Positions 26,868 to 35,125 of a stretch of DNA of 64,000 bases are shown here, one piece after another. Source of the DNA: Bradyrhizobium huanghuaihaiense (GTDB lineage: Bacteria > Pseudomonadota > Alphaproteobacteria > Rhizobiales > Xanthobacteraceae); NCBI RefSeq assembly GCF_007830635.1, contig NZ_VLLA01000010.1, forward strand, positions 1 through 64,000, in the 5' to 3' direction. Each line of letters starts with the position of its first letter. The first letter of the stretch is position 1. The notes beneath the pieces are model-generated. The model was not told where the DNA came from, ran no database searches, and worked only from the letters and a program-made list of their open reading frames with translations. A program made the translations under genes and the position numbers.

Positions 26868-29273
26868 ATGGCCACCGAACAGATGAATACCGCACAGACC
26901 AATTCCCAAAACGGCTCCGACGTGAAGATCCCCGAGGACGCACTGATCATCATTCCCGTGCGCGAGATGGTGCTGTTCCCCGGCGCCATCGCGCCGATCG
27001 CGATCGGCCGCGCGAAGTCCATCGCCGCCGCGCAGCAGGCGCTGCGCGAGCAGCGCCCGGTCGGCATCGTCCTGCAGCGCAGCCCCGAGATCGAGGAGCC
27101 CGGCCCGGACGATCTCTACCGGGTCGCGACCATCGCCAACATCGTGCGCTACATCACCGCGCCCGACGGCACGCATCACATCGTCTGCCAGGGCGTGCAG
27201 CGCGCGCGCATCCTCGACTTTCTGCCGGGGACGCCGTTCCCGGCTGCGCGGATCCAGCAGATTCCGGAGCCGACCACGAGCTCGCCCGAGATCGAGGCGC
27301 GTGCGCTGAATTTGCAGCGCCAGGCCATCGAGGCGATCGAGCTGCTGCCGCAGGCGCCGCCCGAGCTGGTCGCGATGTTCCAGAGCACGAGCGCGCCCGG
27401 CGCGCTGGCGGATCTGGCGACCTCGTTCATGGACATCAAGCCGCAGGACAAGCAGGAGGTGCTGGAAACCATCGACCTCGCGCTGCGCGTCGAGAAGGTG
27501 TCGAAGCATCTGGCCGAGCGGCTGGAGGTGCTGCGCATCACCAATGAAATCGGCCAGAAGACCCGCGCCACGTTCGACGAGCGGCAGCGCGAGGCGATCC
27601 TGCGCGAGCAGATGGCGACCATCCAGCGCCAGCTGGGCGAAGGCGACGGCAAGGCCGCCGAGGTCACCGAGCTGACGGCCGCGATCGCCAAGGCCAACAT
27701 GCCGCCGGAGGCGGAGGCGCATGCCAAGAAGGAGCTGCGCCGCTACGAGCGCATGCCCGAGGCGGCCGGCGAAGCCGGCATGGTCCGCACCTATCTCGAC
27801 TGGCTGATCGAGCTGCCCTGGGCGCTGCCTGCGGAGAAGCCGATCGACATCAAGGAGGCACGCCGCATCCTGGATGCCGATCACTTTGGCCTGGAGAAGA
27901 TCAAGAGCCGGATCATCGAATATCTGGCGGTGCGCAAGCTCGCTCCGCAGGGCAAGGCCCCGATCCTGTGCTTCGTCGGCCCGCCCGGCGTCGGCAAGAC
28001 CTCGCTCGGCCAGTCCATCGCACGCGCGATGGATCGCCCCTTCGTGCGCGTCAGCCTGGGCGGCGTGCATGACGAGGCCGAGATCCGCGGTCACCGGCGT
28101 ACCTATATCGGCGCGCTGCCCGGCAACATCATCCAGGGCATCAAGAAGGCAGGCAGCCGCAACTGCGTCATGATGCTGGACGAGATCGACAAGATGGGCC
28201 GTGGCGTGCAGGGCGATCCCTCCGCAGCCATGCTGGAGGTGCTCGACCCCGAGCAGAACGGAACGTTCCGGGACAACTACCTGGGCGTGCCCTTCGACCT
28301 GTCGCGCGTGGTGTTCATCGCGACCGCCAACATGCTGGATCAGATCCCGGGTCCACTCCTGGACCGCATGGAGCTGATCAGCCTCGCCGGTTACACCGAG
28401 GACGAGAAGCTGGAGATCGCGCGGCGCTATTTGGTGCGGCGGCAGCTGGAGGCCAACGGCTTGACGGCCGAGCAGGCCGAGATCGAGCCGGAGGCGCTGA
28501 AGCTGATCGTCAAGGGCTACACCCGCGAAGCCGGCGTGCGTAACCTCGAGCGCGAGATCGGCAAGGTGTTCCGCCATGCCGCGGTGCAGGTCGCCGAAGG
28601 CACGACTACCAAGGTCGTGGTGAGCCCGAAGGACATCGCCACCGTGCTCGGCCAGCCGCGCTTCGAGGGCGAGATCGCGCAGCGCACCAGCATTCCGGGC
28701 GTGGCCACCGGCCTTGCCTGGACGCCGGTCGGCGGCGACATCCTGTTCATCGAGGCCTCGCGCGTGCCCGGCCGCGGCGGCATGATCCTGACCGGCCAGC
28801 TCGGCGAGGTCATGCGCGAGAGCGTGCAGGCTGCGCTGACGCTGGTGAAGAGCAGAGCCTCGCAGCTCGGCATCGATCCGTCCGTGTTCGAGAAGAGCGA
28901 CATCCACGTTCACGTTCCGGCGGGTGCGACCCCGAAGGACGGACCGAGCGCAGGCGTCGCCATGTTCACGGCGCTGACGTCACTGCTCACCAATCGTACG
29001 GTGCGCAGCGACACCGCGATGACCGGCGAGATCTCGCTGCGCGGCCTGGTGCTGCCGGTCGGCGGCATCAAGGAGAAGGTGGTGGCTGCGGCCGCCGCCG
29101 GCTTGAAGCGGGTGATGCTGCCGGCGCGCAACAAGCGGGACTATGACGACATCCCGCAGAGCGCACGGGACAATTTGGAATTCATCTGGCTGGAGCGCGT
29201 CGACGAGGCCATCGCCGCAGCGCTCGAGCCGGCGGAAGCCCAAGTCGATGCGAACGTCGAAGCGGCGGAGTGA
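26868..29273 (+). CDS. lon: ATP-dependent Lon protease
   Basis: A protein of 801 residues, the normal length for LonA. The N-terminal substrate-binding domain (about 1-310) starts at LIIIPVREMVLFPGAIAP. The AAA+ domain has Walker A GPPGVGKTS (371-379) and Walker B MMLDEIDKMG (about 435). The protease domain carries the Ser-Lys dyad: Ser694 in PKDGPSAGVAM and Lys737 in GGIKEKV. Lon degrades misfolded and some regulatory proteins in the cytoplasm. It sits 8 bp after the Hsp20 gene and 4 bp before a 51-residue peptide gene. Bradyrhizobium often has more than one lon copy; whether this is the main one cannot be told. Confidence 0.97.
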   Translation: MATEQMNTAQTNSQNGSDVKIPEDALIIIPVREMVLFPGAIAPIAIGRAKSIAAAQQALREQRPVGIVLQRSPEIEEPGPDDLYRVATIANIVRYITAPDGTHHIVCQGVQRARILDFLPGTPFPAARIQQIPEPTTSSPEIEARALNLQRQAIEAIELLPQAPPELVAMFQSTSAPGALADLATSFMDIKPQDKQEVLETIDLALRVEKVSKHLAERLEVLRITNEIGQKTRATFDERQREAILREQMATIQRQLGEGDGKAAEVTELTAAIAKANMPPEAEAHAKKELRRYERMPEAAGEAGMVRTYLDWLIELPWALPAEKPIDIKEARRILDADHFGLEKIKSRIIEYLAVRKLAPQGKAPILCFVGPPGVGKTSLGQSIARAMDRPFVRVSLGGVHDEAEIRGHRRTYIGALPGNIIQGIKKAGSRNCVMMLDEIDKMGRGVQGDPSAAMLEVLDPEQNGTFRDNYLGVPFDLSRVVFIATANMLDQIPGPLLDRMELISLAGYTEDEKLEIARRYLVRRQLEANGLTAEQAEIEPEALKLIVKGYTREAGVRNLEREIGKVFRHAAVQVAEGTTTKVVVSPKDIATVLGQPRFEGEIAQRTSIPGVATGLAWTPVGGDILFIEASRVPGRGGMILTGQLGEVMRESVQAALTLVKSRASQLGIDPSVFEKSDIHVHVPAGATPKDGPSAGVAMFTALTSLLTNRTVRSDTAMTGEISLRGLVLPVGGIKEKVVAAAAAGLKRVMLPARNKRDYDDIPQSARDNLEFIWLERVDEAIAAALEPAEAQVDANVEAAE

Positions 29274-29277
29274 TGCG

Positions 29278-29433
29278 ATGAAGAAACTGCTGGAAGAAGC
29301 GAAGAGATCGCGGAAGACGCAGCGGCTGCGCCAGCTGCTCGATCGCGCCATCGACCGGGTTCGCGATGCGCTCGCAGGCCCCGGGCCGCGGCTTCAGCCG
29401 GTCCCGGTCCGGGTGAAGCGCCGCAAGGGTTGA
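29278..29433 (+). CDS. 51-residue basic peptide downstream of lon
   Basis: The ATG starts 4 bp after the lon stop, so translation is probably coupled. The peptide is a strongly basic amphipathic helix (KKLLEEAKRSRKTQRLRQLL, then DRAIDRVRDALAG) with a Pro/Arg tail (PRLQPVPVRVKRRKG). No family recognised. A terminator follows at 29471-29497. Confidence 0.6.
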   Translation: MKKLLEEAKRSRKTQRLRQLLDRAIDRVRDALAGPGPRLQPVPVRVKRRKG

Positions 29434-29470
29434 GCCCTCCGTCTCAGGCCCTCGCGGCTGCCCCAAATAA

Positions 29471-29497
29471 AAGGCCCCCTCGTTGCGAGGGGGCCTT
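29471..29497. terminator. Bidirectional Rho-independent terminator
   Basis: A perfect 12-bp stem (AAGGCCCCCTCG 29471-29482, CGAGGGGGCCTT 29486-29497) with a 3-base loop. A-rich sequence precedes it and TTTGCGTTTA follows. It lies between the convergent lon operon and HU gene and can serve both. Confidence 0.9.
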
Positions 29498-29505
29498 TGC
29501 GTTTA

Positions 29506-29808
29506 TCAGGCCACGGCGTCCTTGGCAGCCTTGACCGGGCGGGCGCGGACGATCTTCCGGGCCGGCTTGGCCTTGAACATCATCTCTTCACCCGTGAACG
29601 GGTTGGTGCCCTTGCGCGCCTTGGTCGCGGGCTTCTTGATGACCACGAACTTGGCGAAGCCCGGCACCAGGAACAGGCCGTTCTTCTTGAGCTCCTTGTG
29701 ACCGACGTCGGTCAGCGTCTCCATGACGCTCTTGACGTCGCGCTTGGAAAGCTCGGTGGCGGTCGCAATCTTTTCGATCAACTGCGATTTGGACATTTGG
29801 GCTGGCAT
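29506..29808 (-). CDS. HU-family DNA-binding protein
   Basis: A protein of 100 residues. ATG 29808 follows AGAGGAGACACG. The HU/IHF fold is clear: KSQLIEKIATATELSKRDVK, then the beta arm region LFLVPGFAKFVVIKKPATKA followed by RKGTNPFTGEEMMF. The tail is Ala/Lys-rich, as in alphaproteobacterial HU variants. It binds DNA in the nucleoid without strong sequence preference. Confidence 0.92.
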   Translation of the reverse strand: MPAQMSKSQLIEKIATATELSKRDVKSVMETLTDVGHKELKKNGLFLVPGFAKFVVIKKPATKARKGTNPFTGEEMMFKAKPARKIVRARPVKAAKDAVA

Positions 29809-30140
29809 CGTGTCTCCTCTGATTCGTTGCCGGTTGCATATTAGACCAAGCGGCGAAGGCCTATAGCCTTCTGCACAGTTTTGTCGCGATTTTACGGGCT
29901 TTTTTGGCCCCCTGTGGCAAAAAACCCTGCTTTTTAGCTACTTCCGGAGCGGAAGAAGCCTCGGGCAGCGGATTTTACCTTGTTTCAAAGGCCCGCACGC
30001 AACCTTGCTAAAGCTGATTCGCGGCTTTCGACAAGCGACGACCGAACGTCAGCACGCGATTCACCCTGAAAAATAAGGGTGGATCGCACTGCAGCCGCTT
30101 TTTCTCCCCGTTTTTACGGGGAGAAGTGAAGAGGAGGAGG
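29809..30140. other. Intergenic region with promoter of HU gene and a hairpin
   Basis: About 330 bp. The A/T-rich part near 29870-29940 probably holds the HU promoter. TCTCCCCG/CGGGGAGA around a TTTTTA loop (30099-30121) forms a hairpin near the thiolase stop; it lacks a T-run in either direction, so it is not called a terminator. Confidence 0.45.
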
Positions 30141-31373
30141 CTAGACGCGCTCGATGATGATGGCGGGCGCCATGCCGCCGGCGGCACACATGGTAACGAG
30201 ACCGCGCCTCAAGTCGCGCCGTTCGAGCTCGTCGAGCACGGTGCCGATCAGGATCGAGCCGGTCGCGCCGATGGGATGGCCGAGTGCGATCGAGCCGCCA
30301 TTGACGTTGACCTTGGCGCGGTCGAGCTTGAGGTCGCGGATATATTTTTCCGCCACCACCGCAAAGGCCTCGTTGATCTCGAACAGATCGATGTCGTCGA
30401 TGGAGAGGCCTGCCTTGGCCAGCACCTTTCGCGTCGCCGGCACCGGCGCGTTGAGCATCAGGGTCGGCGAGTCCCCCATATTCGCCATCGCGACGACACG
30501 GGCGCGGGCTTTAAGGCCATGCGCCTTGGCATAGGCAGGCGAAGCCAGCAGGATCGCGGCGGCGCCGTCGACGACGCCGGATGAATTGCCGGCGTGATGC
30601 ACGAAGTCGATCTTCAGGTCCGGATATTGCTGCAGGATCAGGCCGCGATAGGTGGTGCCCTTGTCGTCGAGCGCATAGTCGGCGATGGCAGGGAACGCCG
30701 GCTTCAGGCTGCTGAGGCCTTCCATCGTGGTCTGTGGGCGCGGATATTCCTCGTGGTCGAGCGCGAGGCTGCCGTCCTCGCGATGCACGGGCACGAGGCT
30801 CTTCTTGAAGTGGCCGTTCGCCATCGCGTGCGCGGCGCGCTTCTGGCTTTCGAGACCGAGCGCATCGACGTCATGGCGCGTGATGCCTTCCAGCGTCGCG
30901 ATCGCGTCGGCGCAGACGCCCTGATGCGACTGCGGATGCTTTGCCCGCAGGCGCAGATTGCCGGAGTCCATCATCATCGGCCCGCCGCCGCGCCGTCCTT
31001 CCATCGACATCATCTCGCAGCCGCCGGCGATGACGAGGTCTTCGGCGCCCGCCATGATCGAGGATGCCGCCATGTTGACGCTGGTGATGCCGGAACCGCA
31101 GAAGCGATCCAGCGTCACCGCGCTGGCGCGCACGTCATAGCCGGCATCGAGCGCCGACATGCGGCCGAGATCGCCGCTTTGCGTTGCGACCTGCGCGCTG
31201 CAGCCCCAGACGATGTCGTCGACGTCGGCGGTATTGATGCCGGTGCGCTCGGCGAGCGCACGCAGCACGGTTGCACCGAGCTGCTGCGGATGAATCCCCG
31301 AGAGTGCTCCCTTGCCGGCCTTGCCGACGCCCCGCGGGGTACGGCAGGCATCGATGATCAGCGCGTCGGTCAT
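30141..31373 (-). CDS. Thiolase (acetyl-CoA acetyltransferase/3-ketoacyl-CoA thiolase)
   Basis: A protein of 410 residues. The catalytic Cys92 lies in DRFCGSGITSVN; the His/Asn motif NEAFAVVAEKY, GGSIALGHPIGATG with the catalytic His, and Cys396 in VTMCAAGGMAPA are all present, so it should be active. Thiolases either condense two acetyl-CoA or cleave 3-ketoacyl-CoA; sequence alone does not decide between them. It is cytoplasmic and monocistronic; palindromic repeats lie upstream. Confidence 0.92.
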   Translation of the reverse strand: MTDALIIDACRTPRGVGKAGKGALSGIHPQQLGATVLRALAERTGINTADVDDIVWGCSAQVATQSGDLGRMSALDAGYDVRASAVTLDRFCGSGITSVNMAASSIMAGAEDLVIAGGCEMMSMEGRRGGGPMMMDSGNLRLRAKHPQSHQGVCADAIATLEGITRHDVDALGLESQKRAAHAMANGHFKKSLVPVHREDGSLALDHEEYPRPQTTMEGLSSLKPAFPAIADYALDDKGTTYRGLILQQYPDLKIDFVHHAGNSSGVVDGAAAILLASPAYAKAHGLKARARVVAMANMGDSPTLMLNAPVPATRKVLAKAGLSIDDIDLFEINEAFAVVAEKYIRDLKLDRAKVNVNGGSIALGHPIGATGSILIGTVLDELERRDLRRGLVTMCAAGGMAPAIIIERV

Positions 31374-31444
31374 GGGCGTTGTCCTCTTGTTATGAGTGTT
31401 GAGGACGTTTTGAATAAGGGGGAGAGTGGTGTCAATGCGGGACC

Positions 31445-31625
31445 CCTGCCCTTCGCCTCTCCCCGCTTGCGGGGAGAGGTCGGATTTTACGCGCAGCGGA
31501 AAATCCGGGTGAGGGGGAGCTTCGGCAAGGACGGTGACAGATGGACTCGCGGAGAGAGCCCCTCACCCCTACCCTCCCAGCGCGAGCGACGCTCGTCGCG
31601 CCCCCGTAAGAACGGGGAGAGGGAG
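31445..31625. repeat. Cluster of dispersed palindromic repeats
   Basis: CTCTCCCCGCTTGCGGGGAGAG (31456-31477) is a perfect hairpin, followed by GATTTTACGCGCAGCGGAAAATC and GGTGAGGGGGA. A second unit (CCCCTCACCC..., GCGAGCGACGCTCGTCGC, ending GGGGAGAGGGAG) reaches 31624. These are typical Bradyrhizobium intergenic repeats. They fill most of the space between the thiolase and glucosidase genes. Confidence 0.7.
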
Positions 31626-31630
31626 AAGAG

Positions 31631-33094
31631 CTACACCCCCGCCGCGTTCTTCGCGATCACGTTGCGATAGAAACTCGCGCTCAGCTTTGCGGTGCGGACC
31701 TGGGTGTCGAAATTGACGTGGTAGAGGCCGAAGCGCTTGCTGAGGCCGAACACCCATTCGAAATTGTCCATCAGGCTCCAGAGGAAATAGCCGCGCACCG
31801 GCACGCCCTCGGCGGTGGCGCGCTGCAGCTGGGCGAGATAGTTGCGCAGGTACATGATGCGGTCGGTGTCGTAGATCTTGCCGTCGGGCGAGACCACATC
31901 GTCGCCGGAGGTGCCATTCTCGGTGATGTAAATCGCGTCCGTCTTCCAGATCTTCGCCGCAAGCTTCGGCACCCAGTACATCGTCTCTGGCGCGATGCGC
32001 AGCCAGTCCGAACTCATGTGCGGGAACGATTTCGGGATCGGCAGCGGCCTGAAGCCCGCACCCTCCTCGGACGGAACCACATAGTTCTGCGGCGCGTAGA
32101 TGTTGAGACCGAGGAAATCGACCGGCGAGGAGATGATCTTCAACTCGGCGTCGGTGTATTTCGGCGCATCGGCGCCGGCATATTTCAGGAAAGCGTCGGT
32201 GTAACGGCCTTCCATGATGACGTTGAGATAGCCGGCATTCATCTCGCGCAGCGCGATCTCGGCGGCAACGACATGCTCGGGCGTGTCGATGGCGGGAACG
32301 CAGACGTCGATGTTTTCGGCAGGTCCCACCCTGGTGCCGTGGCGGCCATGGGCCCGCACCGCCTGCACCGCGAGCCCATGCGCGAGCGCGCTGTTGTGCC
32401 TGATCTGGTTGACCTCTCGTTGCGGCAGCGTCAGGCCGGGCGCGTCGATGCCGAGGCCATAGCCGAACTGCACGAAGCGGCCGCTCTCGTTCAGCGTGAA
32501 CACGTTCTTGACGCGATCGGTCAGGTGCTCGGCGACATAGGCCGCATAGTCGCCGAAGATCTTGCAGGTCTCGGTCGAGCGCCAGCCGCCGAAGCGGTCC
32601 TGCAGCGATTGCGGCAGGTCCCAATGATAGAGCGTCGCCCACGGCTCGATGCCGTTCCTGAGCAGCTCGTCGATGAGGCGATTGTAGAAGTCGAGCCCGC
32701 CAGCGTTCGGCTTGCCGTCCCCATCCGGGAACACCCGCGGCCAGGCGATCGAAAAGCGATAGGCTTTGCAGCCGAGCTCCTTGATGAGCGCGATATCTTC
32801 CTTGTAGCGGTGGTAGTGCTCGTTGGCGCGGTCGCCGGTCGAGCCGTCCTCGATCTTGCCGGGGATGCGCACGAACTTGTCCCAGATCGAGACCCCTCGC
32901 CCGCCCTCATTGACCGCGCCCTCGACCTGATAGGACGAGGTCGCCGTGCCCCAGAGAAAGCCTGCCGGAAAGCCGCTCTCGCGCGACGCCGCGGCCGCCG
33001 CCTTGGCGTCGGCGCCGTCCAGAGGGTTTGCGATTGCTGCCGCGGACAATCCCGCCAGCGCGGCAAACTGGCGACGCGAGACCTTGTCCGACAT
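31631..33094 (-). CDS. Tat-exported family GH1 beta-glucosidase
   Basis: A protein of 487 residues from ATG 33094. The N-terminus SRRQFAALAGLSAAA is a twin-arginine signal, so the enzyme should act in the periplasm. The GH1 landmarks are present: FLWGTATSSYQVEGAVNEGG, YHWDLPQSL, acid/base Glu203 in FTLNESGRFV and nucleophile Glu392 in YITENGTSG, plus WSLMDNFEWVFGLSKRFGL near the end. Such enzymes hydrolyse beta-glucosides. The acid/base motif is NES instead of the usual NEP. It is probably monocistronic. Confidence 0.93.
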   Translation of the reverse strand: MSDKVSRRQFAALAGLSAAAIANPLDGADAKAAAAASRESGFPAGFLWGTATSSYQVEGAVNEGGRGVSIWDKFVRIPGKIEDGSTGDRANEHYHRYKEDIALIKELGCKAYRFSIAWPRVFPDGDGKPNAGGLDFYNRLIDELLRNGIEPWATLYHWDLPQSLQDRFGGWRSTETCKIFGDYAAYVAEHLTDRVKNVFTLNESGRFVQFGYGLGIDAPGLTLPQREVNQIRHNSALAHGLAVQAVRAHGRHGTRVGPAENIDVCVPAIDTPEHVVAAEIALREMNAGYLNVIMEGRYTDAFLKYAGADAPKYTDAELKIISSPVDFLGLNIYAPQNYVVPSEEGAGFRPLPIPKSFPHMSSDWLRIAPETMYWVPKLAAKIWKTDAIYITENGTSGDDVVSPDGKIYDTDRIMYLRNYLAQLQRATAEGVPVRGYFLWSLMDNFEWVFGLSKRFGLYHVNFDTQVRTAKLSASFYRNVIAKNAAGV

Positions 33095-33217
33095 GTGATG
33101 CTGCCCCGAAATGGTTGTTGCAGCCGCACAATGACCGGTCACGGGCAATTTGAGAAGCAGTGGAGGCAGGAGCTGACGATGCAAAAATGCAGAAGCGCGC
33201 CCCCGCGCCGCAGCGCA

Positions 33218-34195
33218 CTATTCAGGCTCGATGCCGAGCCCCTGGATGATCTTGCCGGACGAGGCGAGCTGGTCGTCGAGGAAGCGTTTTGCGCCTGCCG
33301 TCGTGACGGCATCGCCGACACGGACATCGAAGCCGAGCGTCGGCGCGCGCTCGCGCACATCGGACGATTCCAGGGCGCGTGCAATCTCGGCGCTTAGTTT
33401 TTCGACGATATCGGCCGGCGTGCCGACCGGGGCCATGAACATGAACCAGCCCTGGAGATCGACGCTTTGCAGCATCTCCGCGATCGCAGGAACGTCCGGC
33501 AGGGAGTCGACCCGTTTGGAACCTGCAACGGCAACAGGTCGCAGCGTACCTGCCTTGATGAAGGCCTCGGCGATGGATGCCGATTGGATCGTCACCTGGA
33601 TACGGCCGGAGATGGCGTCCTGCACCGCATTCGTGGTCGTATTGTAGGGGATGAGGACAAAACCGGTCCCGGCGCTCTTGTTGATGGCTTGAGCGATCAG
33701 GCCCGAGAGGTTGCGCGCACCGTCGACGGCGAGGCTCAGCGAACCTGGCGCCGATTTTTCGAGCTTGATCAATTCCGGCAGCGTATTGGCCTTCACCTCG
33801 GGATTGACGAGGAGGACGTGGTTGCTTTTGGCCACCATCGCGACCGGCACGAAGTCTTTCACGGGATCGTAGGGGAGCTTCTTGAATGTGTAGGGATTGG
33901 TGACGAGCGCCGCCGATGTGGCGAACAGGAACGTGTAGCCGTCTGGCGCTGCACGGGCGACCGCCTGCGTGCCGACCAGGTTTGCGGCGCCCGGACGATT
34001 CTCGACGACGAACTGCTGCCCGAAGGTCCGGGAGAGTTTTTCGGTGATGAGGCGACACATCACGTCCGGGCTGTTGCCCGCCGGCTGCGGCACGACGACG
34101 GTCACGGGCCTCTGCGGCCACGATTGCGCGAAGGCCGGAAGAGAGAAGCAAAGCGCAACGCCGGCGAGCAGCAGACGACGGGATAGTCCGGACAT
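33218..34195 (-). CDS. Bug-family (tripartite tricarboxylate) substrate-binding protein
   Basis: A protein of 325 residues with a signal peptide (about 1-23). The Bug features are visible: WPQRPVTVVVPQPAGNSPDV at the mature N-terminus, FVVENRPGAANLVGTQAVA, and ARAAPDGYTFLFATSAALV. These periplasmic proteins bind carboxylates, often aromatic acids. It lies 84 bp after the FAH-type gene on the same strand, so it may take up the substrate of that operon. No membrane components (TctAB) are nearby. Confidence 0.9.
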   Translation of the reverse strand: MSGLSRRLLLAGVALCFSLPAFAQSWPQRPVTVVVPQPAGNSPDVMCRLITEKLSRTFGQQFVVENRPGAANLVGTQAVARAAPDGYTFLFATSAALVTNPYTFKKLPYDPVKDFVPVAMVAKSNHVLLVNPEVKANTLPELIKLEKSAPGSLSLAVDGARNLSGLIAQAINKSAGTGFVLIPYNTTTNAVQDAISGRIQVTIQSASIAEAFIKAGTLRPVAVAGSKRVDSLPDVPAIAEMLQSVDLQGWFMFMAPVGTPADIVEKLSAEIARALESSDVRERAPTLGFDVRVGDAVTTAGAKRFLDDQLASSGKIIQGLGIEPE

Positions 34196-34279
34196 GGGTG
34201 TTCCTCCCTGAAAGATGCCGCTTTGCGGGCTTTATTGGTCGTTCGCAGGCCGCAGCCGTTGCCGGCTGCGGCTGATCGA

Positions 34280-35125
34280 TCAGGTTTCGTCTGTGACGAC
34301 ATTCCTGAGCACGCCGAGGCGCTCGACCTCGATCTCGACGACATCACCGGGCTTCATCCAGAGCGGCGGCTCGCGCCGCGCACCGACGCCGCCCGGCGTT
34401 CCGCTGACAATGACGTCGCCGGGCTCGAGCCGGGTGAAGGTCGAGCAGTATTCGATCTGGCGCGGGATATCGAAGATCATCTGCTTGATCAGTGCTTCCT
34501 GCATGACCTGTCCATTGAGGCGGGTCTGCAGCTTGAGCTCACCGAGCGGACCGAGCTCGTCCGGCGTCATCATCCAGGGCCCGAACGCGCCGGTATCCGG
34601 AAAATTCTTGCCCGGCGTGAATTGATGGGTGTGACGCTGGAAATCGCGGATGCTGCCGTCATTGTAGCAGGAGTAGCCCACGACGTGGTCCATGGCGTCG
34701 ACCCGGGAGATATAGCGGCCGGCCTTGCCGATGATGACCGCGAGCTCTCCTTCGAAATCGAGGTGGGTCGAGACGCGCGGCCGCACGATCGGCTGCAAAT
34801 GTCCGGTCTGGCTGTTGGCGTAGCGCGAGAAGATGGTGGGATGATCGACCTCGGCGCGGCCGGTCTCCTTGCGGTGGGTCTCGTAGTTCAGGCCCACGCA
34901 CAGGATCTTGTCCGGGTTCGGGATGACCGGCAGCCAAGTGACTTTTGAGGTCGGAACGGCAGCGGCGGAAGACTTTGCATCCGCAACGCCGGCGAAGGCG
35001 GCGCCGATGGCGGCCTTGAGATCGGCATAGCGCGCTTTGAGCGCAGCGCCGACATCAAGAAAGGTCTCGCCTTCGACGATGCCCCAGGTGGTGCGGCCGT
35101 CGATCGCTACGGTGGCAAGTTTCAC
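34280..35125 (-). CDS. Fumarylacetoacetate hydrolase-family enzyme
   Basis: A protein of 281 residues. The GTG start at 35125 has GGAGAGAACACC and overlaps the stop of the upstream monooxygenase (GTGA), so translation is coupled. Motifs of the FAH fold: ILCVGLNYETHRKETGR, FEGELAVIIGKAGRYI with metal-binding acids, YSCYNDGSIRDFQRH and VIVSGTPGGVGARREP. The family hydrolyses or decarboxylates acylpyruvates and 2-oxo-hept-4-ene-dioates. After an extradiol dioxygenase it would process the ring-cleavage product. Confidence 0.92.
   Translation of the reverse strand: MKLATVAIDGRTTWGIVEGETFLDVGAALKARYADLKAAIGAAFAGVADAKSSAAAVPTSKVTWLPVIPNPDKILCVGLNYETHRKETGRAEVDHPTIFSRYANSQTGHLQPIVRPRVSTHLDFEGELAVIIGKAGRYISRVDAMDHVVGYSCYNDGSIRDFQRHTHQFTPGKNFPDTGAFGPWMMTPDELGPLGELKLQTRLNGQVMQEALIKQMIFDIPRQIEYCSTFTRLEPGDVIVSGTPGGVGARREPPLWMKPGDVVEIEVERLGVLRNVVTDET

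Noticed and set aside
26799..28913. 704-codon open frame antisense to lon
   Set aside because: Shadow of the lon codon bias; composition is His/Arg/Asp/Leu-rich without domain, and lon is intact on the other strand.
30099..30121. Hairpin near the thiolase stop as terminator
   Set aside because: The 8-bp stem is sound, but neither side has the T-run needed; it is more likely a palindromic repeat.
31718..33397. 559-codon open frame antisense to the beta-glucosidase
   Set aside because: Shadow frame of the GH1 gene.
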